A DNA stretch of 64,000 nucleotides from Nocardioides sp. (GCA_020636915.1 JACJWV010000004.1:62001-126000); one strand, 5' to 3'; positions 8,002 through 17,159 are shown, numbered from the stretch's first letter. Numbers and translations: made by a program. The notes: generated by a model not told the origin, from the letters alone.

Positions 8002-9936
8002 TCAGTCCTCGCGCCCGCCGTTCGCCGTGGGTGTCGTCTTCTGCACCTGCATCAGGAACTCGATGTTCGTCTGCGACTTCCGCAGCCGCTCGAGGAGCAG
8101 CTCGAGGGCCTGCTGGTGGTCCAGGGAGGACAGCACGCGGCGCAGCTTCCAGACGATCTGCAGCTCCTCCTTGCTCATCAGGAGCTCCTCGCGGCGGGTG
8201 CCGGACTGCACGGCGTCGATGGCCGGGAAGAGGCGCCGGTCCGCGAAGTCGCGGCGCAGCCGGATCTCCATGTTCCCCGTGCCCTTGAACTCCTCGAAGA
8301 TGACCTCGTCCATCTTCGAACCGCTGTCGATCAGTGCCGTGGCGAGGATCGTCAGCGAGCCGCCGTTCTCGATGTTGCGGGCGGCGCCGAAGAACTTCTT
8401 CGGCGGGTACAGCGCTGCCGAGTCCACGCCGCCGGACAGGATCCGGCCGCTGGCCGGTGCCGCCAGGTTGTAGGCGCGGCCCAGTCGGGTGATGCCGTCG
8501 AGGAGCACGACGACGTCGTGCCCCAGCTCGACCAGGCGCTTGGCCCGCTCGATCGCCAGCTCGGCGACCATCGTGTGGTCCGACGCCGGCCGGTCGAAGG
8601 TCGACGAGATGACCTCGCCCTTGACCGAGCGCTGGAAGTCGGTGACCTCCTCGGGCCGCTCGTCCACGAGGACCACCATCAGGTGCACCTCGGGGTTGTT
8701 GGTCGTGATCGAGTTGGCGATCGACTGCATGATCATCGTCTTGCCCGCCTTGGCCGGGGACACGATGAGACCGCGCTGCCCCTTGCCGACCGGGGCCGCG
8801 ATGTCGATGACGCGACCGATCAGGTTGTCCGGGGTCGTCTCGAGGCGCAACCGCTCGGTCGGGTAGAGCGGGACGAGCTTGGAGAACTCCACCCGGCTCT
8901 TGGCCGCGTCGGGGTCGGCGCCGTTGACGCTGTCGATGCGGACCATCGGGTTGAACTTCTCCTTGCGCTCGCCCTCGCGGGGCTGGCGCACCTGGCCGAC
9001 GAGCGCGTCACCGCGCCGCAGGCCGTACTTGCGGACCATCGACAGCGAGACGTACACGTCGTCGGGCCCGGGCAGGTAGCCGCTGGTGCGCACGAACGCG
9101 TAGTTGTCCAGCACGTCGAGGATGCCCGCCGCGGGCACCAGCACGTCGTCCTCGAGGATCGTCGTGTCGGGCTCGCGTCCACCGGCCCGCCCGCCGTCCC
9201 GGTCGCGCCCGCGTCGGCGGCGGTTGCGCCGGCTGCCCTCGCGCTGGCCGTCGTCGTCCTGGTCCTGGTCCTGCTGACCCTGCTGGCGGTCCTGCTGACC
9301 CTGCTGGCGGTCCTGCTGACCCTGCTGGCGGTCCTGCTGCTGGCGGTCCTGCTGCTGGCGGTCCTGCTGCTGGCGGTCCGGCTGACGGTCCTGCTGCTGC
9401 CGGTTGCGGTCCTGCTGGCCCTGCTGGTTGCGGTCCTGCTTCTGGTCCTGTTTCTGGTCCTGTTTCTGGTCCTGTTTCTGGTCCTGCTGGCCGCGCGTCC
9501 GCTCCCGGCGCTGGTCGGGCTGGCCCTGGTCCTGCTTCTTCTCCGGCTTCTGGTCGCGGCGCTCGGGCTGCTGCCCGCGGTCCTGCTGCTCTGTCTTCTG
9601 CTTCTGCTGGTCGGGCTTCGCCCCGCGGTCCTGCTCCGGCCGCTGCTGCTCCGGCTTGCGCTCGGCCTTCTGCTGCTCGGGCTTCTGCTGCTCGGCCTTC
9701 TGCTCGGGCTTCTCCTGCTGGGGCTTCTGCTCGGTGGGGCGGCCGCCACCCGACTGGTGGGCCTTGATCGCCTCGACCAGCTGAGCCTTCTTCATCGATC
9801 CCGCGCCGGGGATCCCCAGACCGGTGGCCATCGACTTCAGGTCGGCCAGCAGCATGGAGTTCAACCCCCCACCGCGCTTCTTCGCCGGCTTCTCGTCAGC
9901 CGCGGCGGCGGTGGTGGATCCGATGGTTTCCGTCAC
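8002..9936 (-). CDS. rho: Transcription termination factor Rho with a long disordered insertion
   Basis: Hexameric RNA helicase that terminates transcription. 644 residues from the GTG at 9936, which has GGAAGGACCTCAC in front; the open frame extends 68 codons further upstream without a ribosome site. Order: SAP-like Rho_N helices (about 25-62), a 195-residue Gln/Asp/Arg/Lys-rich low-complexity insertion (about 63-257), the cold-shock RNA-binding domain from about 260, then the ATPase with Walker A SPAKAGKT (393-400), VVLVDERPEEVTDF and DGITRLGRAYN. An insertion between Rho_N and the RNA-binding domain is known for actinobacterial Rho; this one is notably repetitive. It follows thrB after a 673-base gap containing repeats. 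Confidence 0.98.
   Translation of the reverse strand: MTETIGSTTAAAADEKPAKKRGGGLNSMLLADLKSMATGLGIPGAGSMKKAQLVEAIKAHQSGGGRPTEQKPQQEKPEQKAEQQKPEQQKAERKPEQQRPEQDRGAKPDQQKQKTEQQDRGQQPERRDQKPEKKQDQGQPDQRRERTRGQQDQKQDQKQDQKQDQKQDRNQQGQQDRNRQQQDRQPDRQQQDRQQQDRQQQDRQQGQQDRQQGQQDRQQGQQDQDQDDDGQREGSRRNRRRRGRDRDGGRAGGREPDTTILEDDVLVPAAGILDVLDNYAFVRTSGYLPGPDDVYVSLSMVRKYGLRRGDALVGQVRQPREGERKEKFNPMVRIDSVNGADPDAAKSRVEFSKLVPLYPTERLRLETTPDNLIGRVIDIAAPVGKGQRGLIVSPAKAGKTMIMQSIANSITTNNPEVHLMVVLVDERPEEVTDFQRSVKGEVISSTFDRPASDHTMVAELAIERAKRLVELGHDVVVLLDGITRLGRAYNLAAPASGRILSGGVDSAALYPPKKFFGAARNIENGGSLTILATALIDSGSKMDEVIFEEFKGTGNMEIRLRRDFADRRLFPAIDAVQSGTRREELLMSKEELQIVWKLRRVLSSLDHQQALELLLERLRKSQTNIEFLMQVQKTTPTANGGRED
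9256..9492 (-). repeat. Tandem coding repeats in the Rho insertion
   Basis: Within rho, about residues 149-227 are built from near-identical short units: QDQK (five times), QQQDR (three or more times) and QQGQQDR (three times). On the plus strand these appear as runs of gtcctgtttctg, gtcctgctgctggcg and gtcctgctgaccctgctggcg. The repeats are in frame, so copy-number changes would lengthen or shorten the disordered arm without breaking the protein. Confidence 0.9.
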
Positions 9937-10190
9937 GTGAGGTCCTTCCCACGTATCACGCCGAGCCGGCCTCGGGCCGGCGGCTTCGGGTTCCGTGTGA
10001 CTCCCCGCCCGCCGGGCCCCGTCAGAAGGGGCACGCCGGGTGCGCGACGAGAGCCGCACGTGGACGAGGGAGAAAGCGCTCCGAGATTCGGACGCACGGT
10101 CAAGATACACCGGCCTCCGCGTCGAGGTGACATCGACCACGCCCCCGCCTTCGGGCTGGCGCCGCTCCCCGCGTCGCGGTGGCTTCAGCC

Positions 10191-10575
10191 CCGGTGGTCG
10201 AGCTTGTCGAGGCCCCCGGTGGTGTCGCCTGGGCGGTGGCTGCCCGCGGGCTGCGGGTCTGTCTCGGGTGACGACCGACAGCCGGCTACGGGAGAGGTGC
10301 GCCCGGGTTGGCGCTGGTTCCCGGCCTGCGGCTCGCGGCTCACGGCCGGGACGTCATCAGAACTGAGCAACCGTCACCACGATCCTGATGACCTCCCGCG
10401 CCCGAAGGGCCCGGGGCGCGAGGACCACGGATCCTTAGCGCCAACCCGAAGCGGGCGCCGCCCCGCGTAGCCGGCCTGTCGGTCGCAACCCGAAACCGAC
10501 CCGCAGCCCGCCGACAGTCAACCGGGGGTGGTTTCGAGGCTCAGGCGCAGAGCGCCTTCACACCTCAACCACCGT
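10191..10575. repeat. Intergenic repeat mosaic, locus A
   Basis: Three modules recur at 58.3-58.6 kb. A 24-base element at 10191-10214 (ggtggtcgagcttgtcgag core) matches 58549-58572 in inverted orientation with one mismatch. A unit of about 63 bases with core cgtagccggcctgtcggtcg at 10455-10517 has a degenerate inverted copy at 10240-10303 and two copies at locus B. A 60-base module at 10516-10575 matches 58367-58426 at 59 of 60 positions. The flanks are unrelated. No transposase is nearby. Confidence 0.85.
10516..10575. repeat. Nested-hairpin repeat module, copy 1
   Basis: This 60-base module folds as nested stems: ggtggtt (10527-10533) with aaccacc (10567-10573), gagg with cctc inside, and aggcgc (10543-10548) with gcgcct (10552-10557) around an AGA loop. 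The second copy at 58367-58426 differs at one base, which falls in an unpaired position. Conservation of all three stems suggests a structural role in RNA or single-stranded DNA. Confidence 0.8.
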
Positions 10576-10609
10576 TCGACCGCAGGCCGCTGCAGTCACG
10601 CCCGCGCCC

Positions 10610-11518
10610 TCAGCCCACTCGAGCACCCTCGGGGTCGACGGTCAGGTGGTGGGCGGTCCAGCCGTCGGGGCAGCGCCCCAGGAGCGCGGCGGCGCCGGCG
10701 TCGTCGGTGAACGCCAGCACGGTCGGCCCGGCGCCCGACACCACGGCCGGGACGCCGTCGGAGCGGAGCGCGTCGACGAGGGCGAGCGAGTCCGGCATGG
10801 CCGGACGGCGGTAGTCCTGGTGGAGGTAGTCGCGGGTGCCGCGCAGCAGGTGCTCGGGCTGGCCGGCGAGGGCGGCGACGAGCAGCGCGGTCCGTCCGGC
10901 GTCCGCGGCCGCGTCCGCGTGGGGTACGTCGGCGGGCAGCAACCCACGGGCGACCTCGGTCGAGACCGGGGTCGGCGGGACGAGCACCACGGCCGCGATG
11001 CGCGGGTCGACCGAGGACCGGACGGCGTAGAAGTCACCCTCGGTGCGCCCGTCGCGGCCCGAGATCACGAACCCGCCGTGGAAGGCGGGCGCCACGTTGT
11101 CGGGGTGTCCCTCCAGCCGCGCCGCCAGCCGGAACAGCGCGTCGTCGTCGACGAGCAGCGTGCCCCCGGCGACCAGCGCCCGCGCGAGCACGACGCCGGC
11201 GACGATGGCCGCGGACGACGACCCCAGACCCCGTGCGTGGGGGATCACGTTCGTGCAGGTCAGGCGCAGGCCGGGCGGCTGCACACCCACCAGGTCGAAG
11301 GCGGCTCGCATCGACCGGACCACCAGGTGCGACTCGTCGAGGGCGAGCACCCCCTCCCCCGGGCCGGAGATCGCGACCTCCAGGCCTCCCCCCGTGACCT
11401 CGGCCACGAGCTCGTCGCGCATCGACAGGGCCAGCCCCAGCGAGTCGAAGCCCGGACCGAGGTTGGCCGACGTCGCCGGGACCGAGACCCGGACCGGGCC
11501 GTCGACGAAGGTCACCAC
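10610..11518 (-). CDS. thrB: Homoserine kinase
   Basis: Phosphorylates homoserine with ATP in threonine synthesis. 302 residues of the GHMP kinase family: PATSANLGPGFDSLGLALS at the N-terminus, the ATP-binding glycine/serine loop PHARGLGSSSAA, and GAGPTVLAF near the C-terminus. Two adjacent GTG codons (11518 and 11515) can serve as start; the first leaves four bases after the thrC stop, and no clear ribosome site is seen, so translation is probably coupled to thrC. The order hom-thrC-thrB on the minus strand is the actinobacterial threonine operon. Downstream lies the repeat region before rho. Confidence 0.96.
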   Translation of the reverse strand: MVTFVDGPVRVSVPATSANLGPGFDSLGLALSMRDELVAEVTGGGLEVAISGPGEGVLALDESHLVVRSMRAAFDLVGVQPPGLRLTCTNVIPHARGLGSSSAAIVAGVVLARALVAGGTLLVDDDALFRLAARLEGHPDNVAPAFHGGFVISGRDGRTEGDFYAVRSSVDPRIAAVVLVPPTPVSTEVARGLLPADVPHADAAADAGRTALLVAALAGQPEHLLRGTRDYLHQDYRRPAMPDSLALVDALRSDGVPAVVSGAGPTVLAFTDDAGAAALLGRCPDGWTAHHLTVDPEGARVG

Positions 11519-11522
11519 GGCG

Positions 11523-12638
11523 TCAGGCGAGCCCGGCGGCCGCCGCGGCCGCCGCCACGTCGGCGTCGATGACGGTGTCGACGATGCTGCCGCCGCTCTC
11601 GGTGAAGCCCTCGAGCGCCGTGACCGTGTCCTTGAGGCCGTGCCCGGTGACCGTGATGACCACGGTGCTGCCGCGGTAGGACTCCCCGCCTGCGAGCTCC
11701 TGGAGCAGGCCGGCCACCCCGGCCGCCGACGCCGGCTCGACGAAGACCCCGTCGTTCGAGGCCAGCTCGCGCTGCGCGGCGAGGATCTGGCCGTCGCTGA
11801 CGGCCGCGAAGCGCCCGCCCGACTCGTCACGCGCCGCCTCGGCGAGCTTCCACGACGCCGGGTTCCCGATGCGGATCGCGGTCGCCCGCGTCTCGGGGTC
11901 GGGGAACGGCTCGCCGGTGACCAGCGGCGCCGCACCCTCGGCCTGGAAGCCCCGCATGACCGGCTTCCTGGTCGCCATCCCCCAGTCGGCGTACTGCGTG
12001 TAGCCGAGCCAGTACGCCGAGATGTTGCCCGCGTTGCCGACCGGGAGCAGGTGGTAGTCGGGGGCGTCGCCGAGGAAGTCGACGATCTCGAACGCCGCGG
12101 TCTTCTGCCCCTCCAGGCGGACCGGGTTGACCGAGTTCACCAGCGCCACCGGGTAGTCCCAGGCCAGGCCCTTGGCCATCCCCAGGCAGTCGTCGAAGTT
12201 GCCGCGCACCATGATCACCTGCGCCCCGTGGAGGATCGCCTGCGCCATCTTGCCGGCCGCGATCTTGCCCTCGGGGACGAGCACGAGCGGCTTGAGACCA
12301 GCCTTCGCGGCGTACGCCGCCATCGAGGCCGAGGTGTTGCCGGTCGAGGCGCAGACGACGGCTGCCGCCCCCTCGTGCTTGGCGACCGAGATCGCCGCGG
12401 TCATGCCGCGGTCCTTGAACGAGCCGGTGGGGTTGCCACCCTCGACCTTGAGCCACACGTCCGCGCCGGTGAGGCCGGACAGCCACTCGGACGAGACCAG
12501 CGGCGTGCCGCCCTCGCGCAGCGTCACCGCCTCGGTGCCCTCGGGGATGTCGAGGAGGTCCCGGTACTCCTCGATCACGCCACGCCACTGGTGGGTCCGG
12601 ACGATCTCTCGGCCCCCTGCCCTGCCGACCGCACTCAC
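11523..12638 (-). CDS. thrC: Threonine synthase
   Basis: Pyridoxal-phosphate enzyme converting O-phosphohomoserine to threonine. 371 residues. The PLP lysine is in NPTGSFKDRGMT and the phosphate-binding loop in PVGNAGNISAYW. The length is that of the compact class found in actinobacteria and archaea, without the long N-terminal domain of E. coli ThrC. The GTG start at 12638 overlaps the hom stop by four bases (GTGA). It acts between hom and thrB in the pathway and in the operon. Confidence 0.97.
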   Translation of the reverse strand: MSAVGRAGGREIVRTHQWRGVIEEYRDLLDIPEGTEAVTLREGGTPLVSSEWLSGLTGADVWLKVEGGNPTGSFKDRGMTAAISVAKHEGAAAVVCASTGNTSASMAAYAAKAGLKPLVLVPEGKIAAGKMAQAILHGAQVIMVRGNFDDCLGMAKGLAWDYPVALVNSVNPVRLEGQKTAAFEIVDFLGDAPDYHLLPVGNAGNISAYWLGYTQYADWGMATRKPVMRGFQAEGAAPLVTGEPFPDPETRATAIRIGNPASWKLAEAARDESGGRFAAVSDGQILAAQRELASNDGVFVEPASAAGVAGLLQELAGGESYRGSTVVITVTGHGLKDTVTALEGFTESGGSIVDTVIDADVAAAAAAAGLA

Positions 12639-13957
12639 TCCGACACTCCTTCGACACGCATCACGGACGTGACCTCGCGGACGATGTCCATGCCGCGCAG
12701 GTGCTCGACGGTCGCGCCCAGCTGCGCGTCGGTCGACTCGTGGGACACCACCACCAGCTGGGCGTCGGCCCCGCGGCCCTCCTGGCGGACGGTCTGGATG
12801 GAGACACCGTGCTCGGCGAACGCCGTCGCGACGGCGGCCAGCACCCCGGCGCGGTCGTCGACGTCGATCGCGACGTGGTAGCGCGTCACAGTCTCCCCCA
12901 TCGGGAGGACCGCGCGATCGGCGTACGCCGACTCCCCGGCCCCGCGCGTCTGCGCGAGCCGGTTGCGGGCCACCGTGACCAGGTCGCCGAGGACGGCGGA
13001 GGCCGTGGGCGACCCTCCGGCGCCGGGACCGTAGAACATCAGCTGCCCCGCCGCCTCCGACTCGACGAAGACCGCGTTGTAGGCCTCGCGGACCGATGCC
13101 AGCGGGTGCGAGCGCGGGATCATCGCGGGGTGCACCCGCACCGAGACGGCGTCGCCCTCGGGTCCGGGGCGGAGCTCGCAGATCGCGAGCAGCTTGACCA
13201 CGCTGCCCATCTCGCGCGCCGACTGGACGTCCGCGGCGGTGACGTCGGAGATGCCCTCGCGGTGCACGTCGGACGCCGTGACCCGCGAGTGGAACGCCAG
13301 CGAGGCGAGGATCGCGGCCTTGGCTGCGGCGTCGAAGCCCTCGACGTCCGCGGTCGGGTCGGCCTCGGCGTACCCGAGCTCCTGCGCCTCCTCCAGCGCC
13401 TCCTCGAAGCCGGCCCCCGAGGTGTCCATCTTGTCGAGGATGAAGTTGGTGGTGCCGTTGACGATCCCCAGCACCCGGGTCACCCGGTCGCCGGCGAGCG
13501 ACTCCCGCAGGGGCCGCAGGATCGGGATCGCGCCGGCGACCGCCGCCTCGTAGTAGAGGTCTCGTCCGGCCTTCTCCGCCGCCTCGAAGAGCGTCGGGCC
13601 GTCCTCGGCCAGCAGCGCCTTGTTGGCGGTCACGACGGACGCCCCGCTCTCGAGCGCGGCGAGGATCAGCGACCGGGCCGGCTCGATGCCGCCGATCACC
13701 TCGACGACCAGGTCGACGTCGTCGCGCGTGACCAGGCCCGTCGCGTCCGTGGTGAGCAGGTGGGCCGGCACGTCGACGTCGCGGCGAGCATCGAGACGGC
13801 GTACGGCGACGCCGACCAGCTCGACCGGGGCGCCGACCCGTGCTGCGAGGTCACCGGACTGCTCGGCGAGCAGCCGCACCACCTGCGAGCCCACCGAGCC
13901 GCAGCCCAGCACCGCCACCTTCAGTGCCCGTCCCGGGGGCAGCTTGTCGCTCTCCAC
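12635..13957 (-). CDS. hom: Homoserine dehydrogenase with C-terminal ACT domain
   Basis: Reduces aspartate semialdehyde to homoserine with NAD(P)H. 440 residues: Rossmann domain starting KVAVLGCGSVGSQVV, catalytic/dimerisation domain with the family signature GIVNGTTNFILDKM, and an ACT domain (about 360-435, VDDRAGVLAAVATAFAEHGV) expected to bind threonine for feedback inhibition. The GTG start at 13957 overlaps the last base of the lysA stop (TAGTG). Its position after lysA links the lysine and threonine branches of the aspartate pathway in one transcript. Confidence 0.97.
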   Translation of the reverse strand: MESDKLPPGRALKVAVLGCGSVGSQVVRLLAEQSGDLAARVGAPVELVGVAVRRLDARRDVDVPAHLLTTDATGLVTRDDVDLVVEVIGGIEPARSLILAALESGASVVTANKALLAEDGPTLFEAAEKAGRDLYYEAAVAGAIPILRPLRESLAGDRVTRVLGIVNGTTNFILDKMDTSGAGFEEALEEAQELGYAEADPTADVEGFDAAAKAAILASLAFHSRVTASDVHREGISDVTAADVQSAREMGSVVKLLAICELRPGPEGDAVSVRVHPAMIPRSHPLASVREAYNAVFVESEAAGQLMFYGPGAGGSPTASAVLGDLVTVARNRLAQTRGAGESAYADRAVLPMGETVTRYHVAIDVDDRAGVLAAVATAFAEHGVSIQTVRQEGRGADAQLVVVSHESTDAQLGATVEHLRGMDIVREVTSVMRVEGVSE

Positions 13958-15360
13958 TACTGATCACCCATGTCCGTCGCCAACAGGTCCTCGACAGTCT
14001 CGCGGCGCACGACGACGCGCGCGACCCCATCCCGCACAGCGACCACCGGGGGCCGCAGCGCGTGGTTGTAGTTGGAGGCCATCGAGCGGCAGTACGCACC
14101 CGTCCCCGGGACGGCGAGGAGGTCGCCGGGGGCGACGTCACCGGGCAGGAACTCGTCCTTGACCACGACGTCGCCGGCCTCGCAGTGCTTGCCGACCACC
14201 CGCGCGAGCACCGGCGGGGCGTCGGAGGTGCGGGAGGCCAGGGTGCACGAGTAGTCGGCGTCGTAGAGCGCGGTGCGGATGTTGTCGCTCATCCCGCCGT
14301 CGACCGAGACGTAGGTGCGGACCGCACCGCCGTCCAGCTCGACCGGCTTCACGGTGCCGACGGTGTAGACGGTGCACATCGCGGGGCCGACGATCGCCCG
14401 GCCGGGCTCGATCGACAGGCGCGGCTCCGGGATCCCGAGCCCGCGGCACTCGTGCTCGACGATCTTGCTCATCTCGGTGGCCAGCTGCGCGGGATCAGAC
14501 GGGTCGTCCTGCGTGGTGTAGGCGATGCCGAAGCCGCCGCCGAGGTCCATCTCCGGCAGCACGACGCCGAGCTCGGTCGAGATCCGCGCCTGGAGCGCGA
14601 GCACCCGGCGGGCAGCCACCTCGAAGCCGGAAGAGTCGAAGATCTGGCTGCCGATGTGGGAGTGCAGCCCGAGCAGGTCGATCCCGGGCGCGTCCAGCAC
14701 CCGGCGCACCGCCTCGAGCGCGTCGCCCGAGGTGATCGAGAAGCCGAACTTCTGGTCCTCGTGGGCGGTCGCGATGTACTCGTGGGTGTGCGCCTCGACG
14801 CCGGCGGTGACGCGGACCATGACCCGCGCGGTCGTGCCGGTCTCCGCGGTGACCATCGCCAGTCGATCGATCTCGTCGAAGGAGTCGAGGACGATCCGGC
14901 CGATGCCGGCGGCCACCGCGCGGCGGAGCTCGGTGACCGTCTTGTTGTTGCCGTGGTAGCCGATCCGGGCGGGGTCGAACCCGGCACGCAGGGCGACGGT
15001 CAGCTCGCCGTCCGAGCACACGTCGAGGCTGAGCCCCTCCTCCTGCACCCACCGCGCGACCGTCGTGCAGAGGAACGCCTTGCCGGCGTAGAAGACGTCG
15101 TAGCCGGCGAAGGCGTCGCGGAACGCCCCGGCGCGGGCGCGGAAGTCGACCTCGTCGAGGACGTACGCCGGCGTGTTGACGTTCGCGACCAGCTCGGACA
15201 CCGACAGGCCCCCGACGTGGAGCTCGCCGTCCACCTTGTGAGCCGTCTGCGACCACAGGTGGGGCACCAGGGCGTCGGGGTCGCTGGGCGGGCGCAGCCA
15301 GGACGGGCCGCGCAGTGCGCCGGACGCGTGCGCCCAGCCCGCCTCGTGGGTGGTGCTCAT
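13957..15360 (-). CDS. lysA: Diaminopimelate decarboxylase
   Basis: Last step of lysine synthesis: decarboxylates meso-diaminopimelate with PLP. 467 residues, fold III PLP enzyme. The PLP lysine lies in DVFYAGKAFLC, the barrel signature in LHSHIGSQIFD, and the glycine-rich phosphate loop in DLGGGFGIAY. The usual CESGD substrate motif reads C-E-A-G-D here. The ATG start at 15360 shares one base with the argS stop (TGATG), so argS and lysA are coupled, an order common in actinobacteria. Confidence 0.97.
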   Translation of the reverse strand: MSTTHEAGWAHASGALRGPSWLRPPSDPDALVPHLWSQTAHKVDGELHVGGLSVSELVANVNTPAYVLDEVDFRARAGAFRDAFAGYDVFYAGKAFLCTTVARWVQEEGLSLDVCSDGELTVALRAGFDPARIGYHGNNKTVTELRRAVAAGIGRIVLDSFDEIDRLAMVTAETGTTARVMVRVTAGVEAHTHEYIATAHEDQKFGFSITSGDALEAVRRVLDAPGIDLLGLHSHIGSQIFDSSGFEVAARRVLALQARISTELGVVLPEMDLGGGFGIAYTTQDDPSDPAQLATEMSKIVEHECRGLGIPEPRLSIEPGRAIVGPAMCTVYTVGTVKPVELDGGAVRTYVSVDGGMSDNIRTALYDADYSCTLASRTSDAPPVLARVVGKHCEAGDVVVKDEFLPGDVAPGDLLAVPGTGAYCRSMASNYNHALRPPVVAVRDGVARVVVRRETVEDLLATDMGDQ

Positions 15361-17039
15361 CACATGCGCTCGGGGGCCGACACCCCGAGCAGGGCCAGTC
15401 CGTTGGCGAGGACGGTGCGCGTCGCGGCGACCAGCACCAGGCGCGCCTCGTTGACCGGCGTCACCGGCTCGTCGCCCTGGGGCAGCATCCGGCACTCCCG
15501 GGTGTCGTACCACCGGTTGAAGACGGCGGTCATGTCCTCCAGGTAGCGGGCGACCCGGTGCGGGTGGCGCAGCTCGGCCGCGGACGCGACCACCCGGGGG
15601 AACTCGGCGAGCGCACGCAGCAGCACGCCCTCCCGCTCGTGGCTCAGCAGCGACGGGTCGAACCCCGAGGCGAGGTCGACCGGCAGCGACATGCCGAGCT
15701 CGGCGGCGTTCTCCATCATCCGGCAGGTGCGGGCGTGGCCGTACTGCACGTAGTAGACGGGGTTGTCGTTGGAGGCCTTGGTGATCTCGGCGACGTCGAG
15801 CACCAGGGGCGAGTCCGCCGGGTAGCGCGCCAGGGAGTAGCGCAGCGGATCGGTGCCGATCTCGTCGATCAGCTCCTCGAGCGACACGATGTCGCCGGCC
15901 CGCTTGGAGAGCCGGATCTCCTCACCGTCGCGCAGGATCTTGACCAGCTGCCCGATGAGCACCTCGACGTTGCGCTCAGGGTCGTCGCCGGCGCAGGCGG
16001 CCATCGCCTTGAGGCGGCCCACGTAGCCGTGGTGGTCGGCGCCCAGGAGGTAGATGCAGCGGTCGAAGCCGCGCTCGCGCTTGTTGACGTAGTAGGCGGT
16101 GTCGCTCGCGAAGTAGGTCAGCTCGCCGTTCGACCGGATCAGGACCCGGTCCTTGTCGTCGCCGAAGTCGGTGGTCCGCATCCAGAGCGCGCCGTCGGCG
16201 TCGAAGAGGTGGCCCTGCGCCCGGAGCTTCTCCAGGCCGGCTGCGACGTCGTCGCTGTCGTGCAGGCTCCGCTCGGAGAACCACACGTCGAAGACGGTGT
16301 TGAACCGCTCGAGCTGCTTCTGCTGGTCGGCGAGCTGCAGGGCGTAGCCCTGCTCGCGGAACGCGACCAGGCGCTCGGCCGCCGGCAGGTCGACGATCGT
16401 CGGGTCGGCAGCGACGATCTCGTGGGCCAGCTCGGTGATGTAGGCGCCGTGGTAGCCGTCCTCGGGTGTCGGCCGGCCGAGTGCGGCGGCCTCGATCGAG
16501 GCGCCGAACAGGTTCATCTGGTTGCCGCGGTCGTTGATGTAGAACTCGCGCGTCACCGCGGCGCCCGCTGCCTCGAGCACCCGGGCGATGGCGTCGCCGA
16601 CGACCGCCCAGCGGGTGTGGCCGAGGTGGAGCGGACCGGTCGGGTTCGCCGAGATGAACTCCACGTCGATCTTCTCGCCGTGCAGCGTGTCCGTGTGGCC
16701 GTACGCCGCGCCGGCGGCGACGACCTCGGCCGCGACGACCCCTTGCGCCCCTGCCGACACGGTGATGTTGAGGAACCCGGGCCCGGCGATCTCGACGCCG
16801 GCGACCCCCTCGACCTCGGCCAGCCGCCGCTGCACCAGGGCGGCGAGGTCGCGCGGGTTCATCCCCGCCCTCTTACCCAGCTGCAGGGCGACGTTGGTCG
16901 CGTAGTCGCCGTGACCCTTCTGCCGCGGACGCTCCACCGTCACGTTCGTCGGGACACCGTCCGGGAGGGTCATCGCACCCTCGGAGGACAGCGTCGTCAG
17001 GACGTCGACGATCGCGGTGGAGAGCTGCTCGGGAGTCAC
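15360..17039 (-). CDS. argS: Arginyl-tRNA synthetase
   Basis: Class I synthetase charging tRNA-Arg. 559 residues: an N-terminal additional domain with RPRQKGHGDYATNVAL, the HIGH motif as LHLGHTRW, a KMSKS-equivalent in RLSKRAGDIVSLEEL, and the DALR anticodon-binding helices at the C-terminus. The start is a GTG at 17039; the frame is open further upstream but runs through the tRNA gene and beyond, so that extension is spurious. It heads the argS-lysA-hom-thrC-thrB operon. A tRNA-Arg gene starts 156 bases upstream on the opposite strand. Confidence 0.98.
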   Translation of the reverse strand: MTPEQLSTAIVDVLTTLSSEGAMTLPDGVPTNVTVERPRQKGHGDYATNVALQLGKRAGMNPRDLAALVQRRLAEVEGVAGVEIAGPGFLNITVSAGAQGVVAAEVVAAGAAYGHTDTLHGEKIDVEFISANPTGPLHLGHTRWAVVGDAIARVLEAAGAAVTREFYINDRGNQMNLFGASIEAAALGRPTPEDGYHGAYITELAHEIVAADPTIVDLPAAERLVAFREQGYALQLADQQKQLERFNTVFDVWFSERSLHDSDDVAAGLEKLRAQGHLFDADGALWMRTTDFGDDKDRVLIRSNGELTYFASDTAYYVNKRERGFDRCIYLLGADHHGYVGRLKAMAACAGDDPERNVEVLIGQLVKILRDGEEIRLSKRAGDIVSLEELIDEIGTDPLRYSLARYPADSPLVLDVAEITKASNDNPVYYVQYGHARTCRMMENAAELGMSLPVDLASGFDPSLLSHEREGVLLRALAEFPRVVASAAELRHPHRVARYLEDMTAVFNRWYDTRECRMLPQGDEPVTPVNEARLVLVAATRTVLANGLALLGVSAPERM

Positions 17040-17128
17040 CGGGCAAGGGTATCGGCGGGAGGTCGGCGTCCCCGCATCGATATCGGGCCCGAGACGGACG
17101 GGCGGTGGCTCCGGGTGGGGACGGCCGA

Positions 17129-17159
17129 TTGCACGGGCCCGACCGGTCCGCTGTAGGGT
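17129..17159 (+). promoter_or_regulatory. Probable promoter of tRNA-Arg(CCG)
   Basis: TTGCAC at 17129-17134 is followed after 17 bases by TGTAGGGT (from 17152), a housekeeping-type -35 and extended -10 arrangement often seen before actinobacterial tRNA genes. It lies about 40 bases upstream of the mature tRNA. Assigned by inspection only. Confidence 0.5.

Larger units (their letters stand above)
9937..10609. other. 673-base intergenic region between thrB and rho: rho leader plus repeats
   Basis: No gene is supported here; reading frames are short or shadow the repeats. The rho-proximal part (9937-10190) is the probable rho leader and contains a perfect stem gccggcc/ggccggc (9965-9981) with a three-base loop. 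From 10191 to 10575 the region is a mosaic of repeat modules shared with 58.3-58.6 kb. A promoter for rho should lie here but I cannot point to one with confidence. Confidence 0.7.

Noticed and set aside
9256..9492. Possible CRISPR array
   Set aside because: Repeats are contiguous, in frame within rho and lack unique spacers.
10191..10575. Insertion sequence remnant
   Set aside because: No transposase fragment in any frame, no terminal inverted repeats of IS type and no target duplication seen.
12635..15360. Lysine riboswitch or threonine attenuator before lysA/hom
   Set aside because: The genes overlap or abut with no leader; feedback is expected through the ACT domain of Hom instead.
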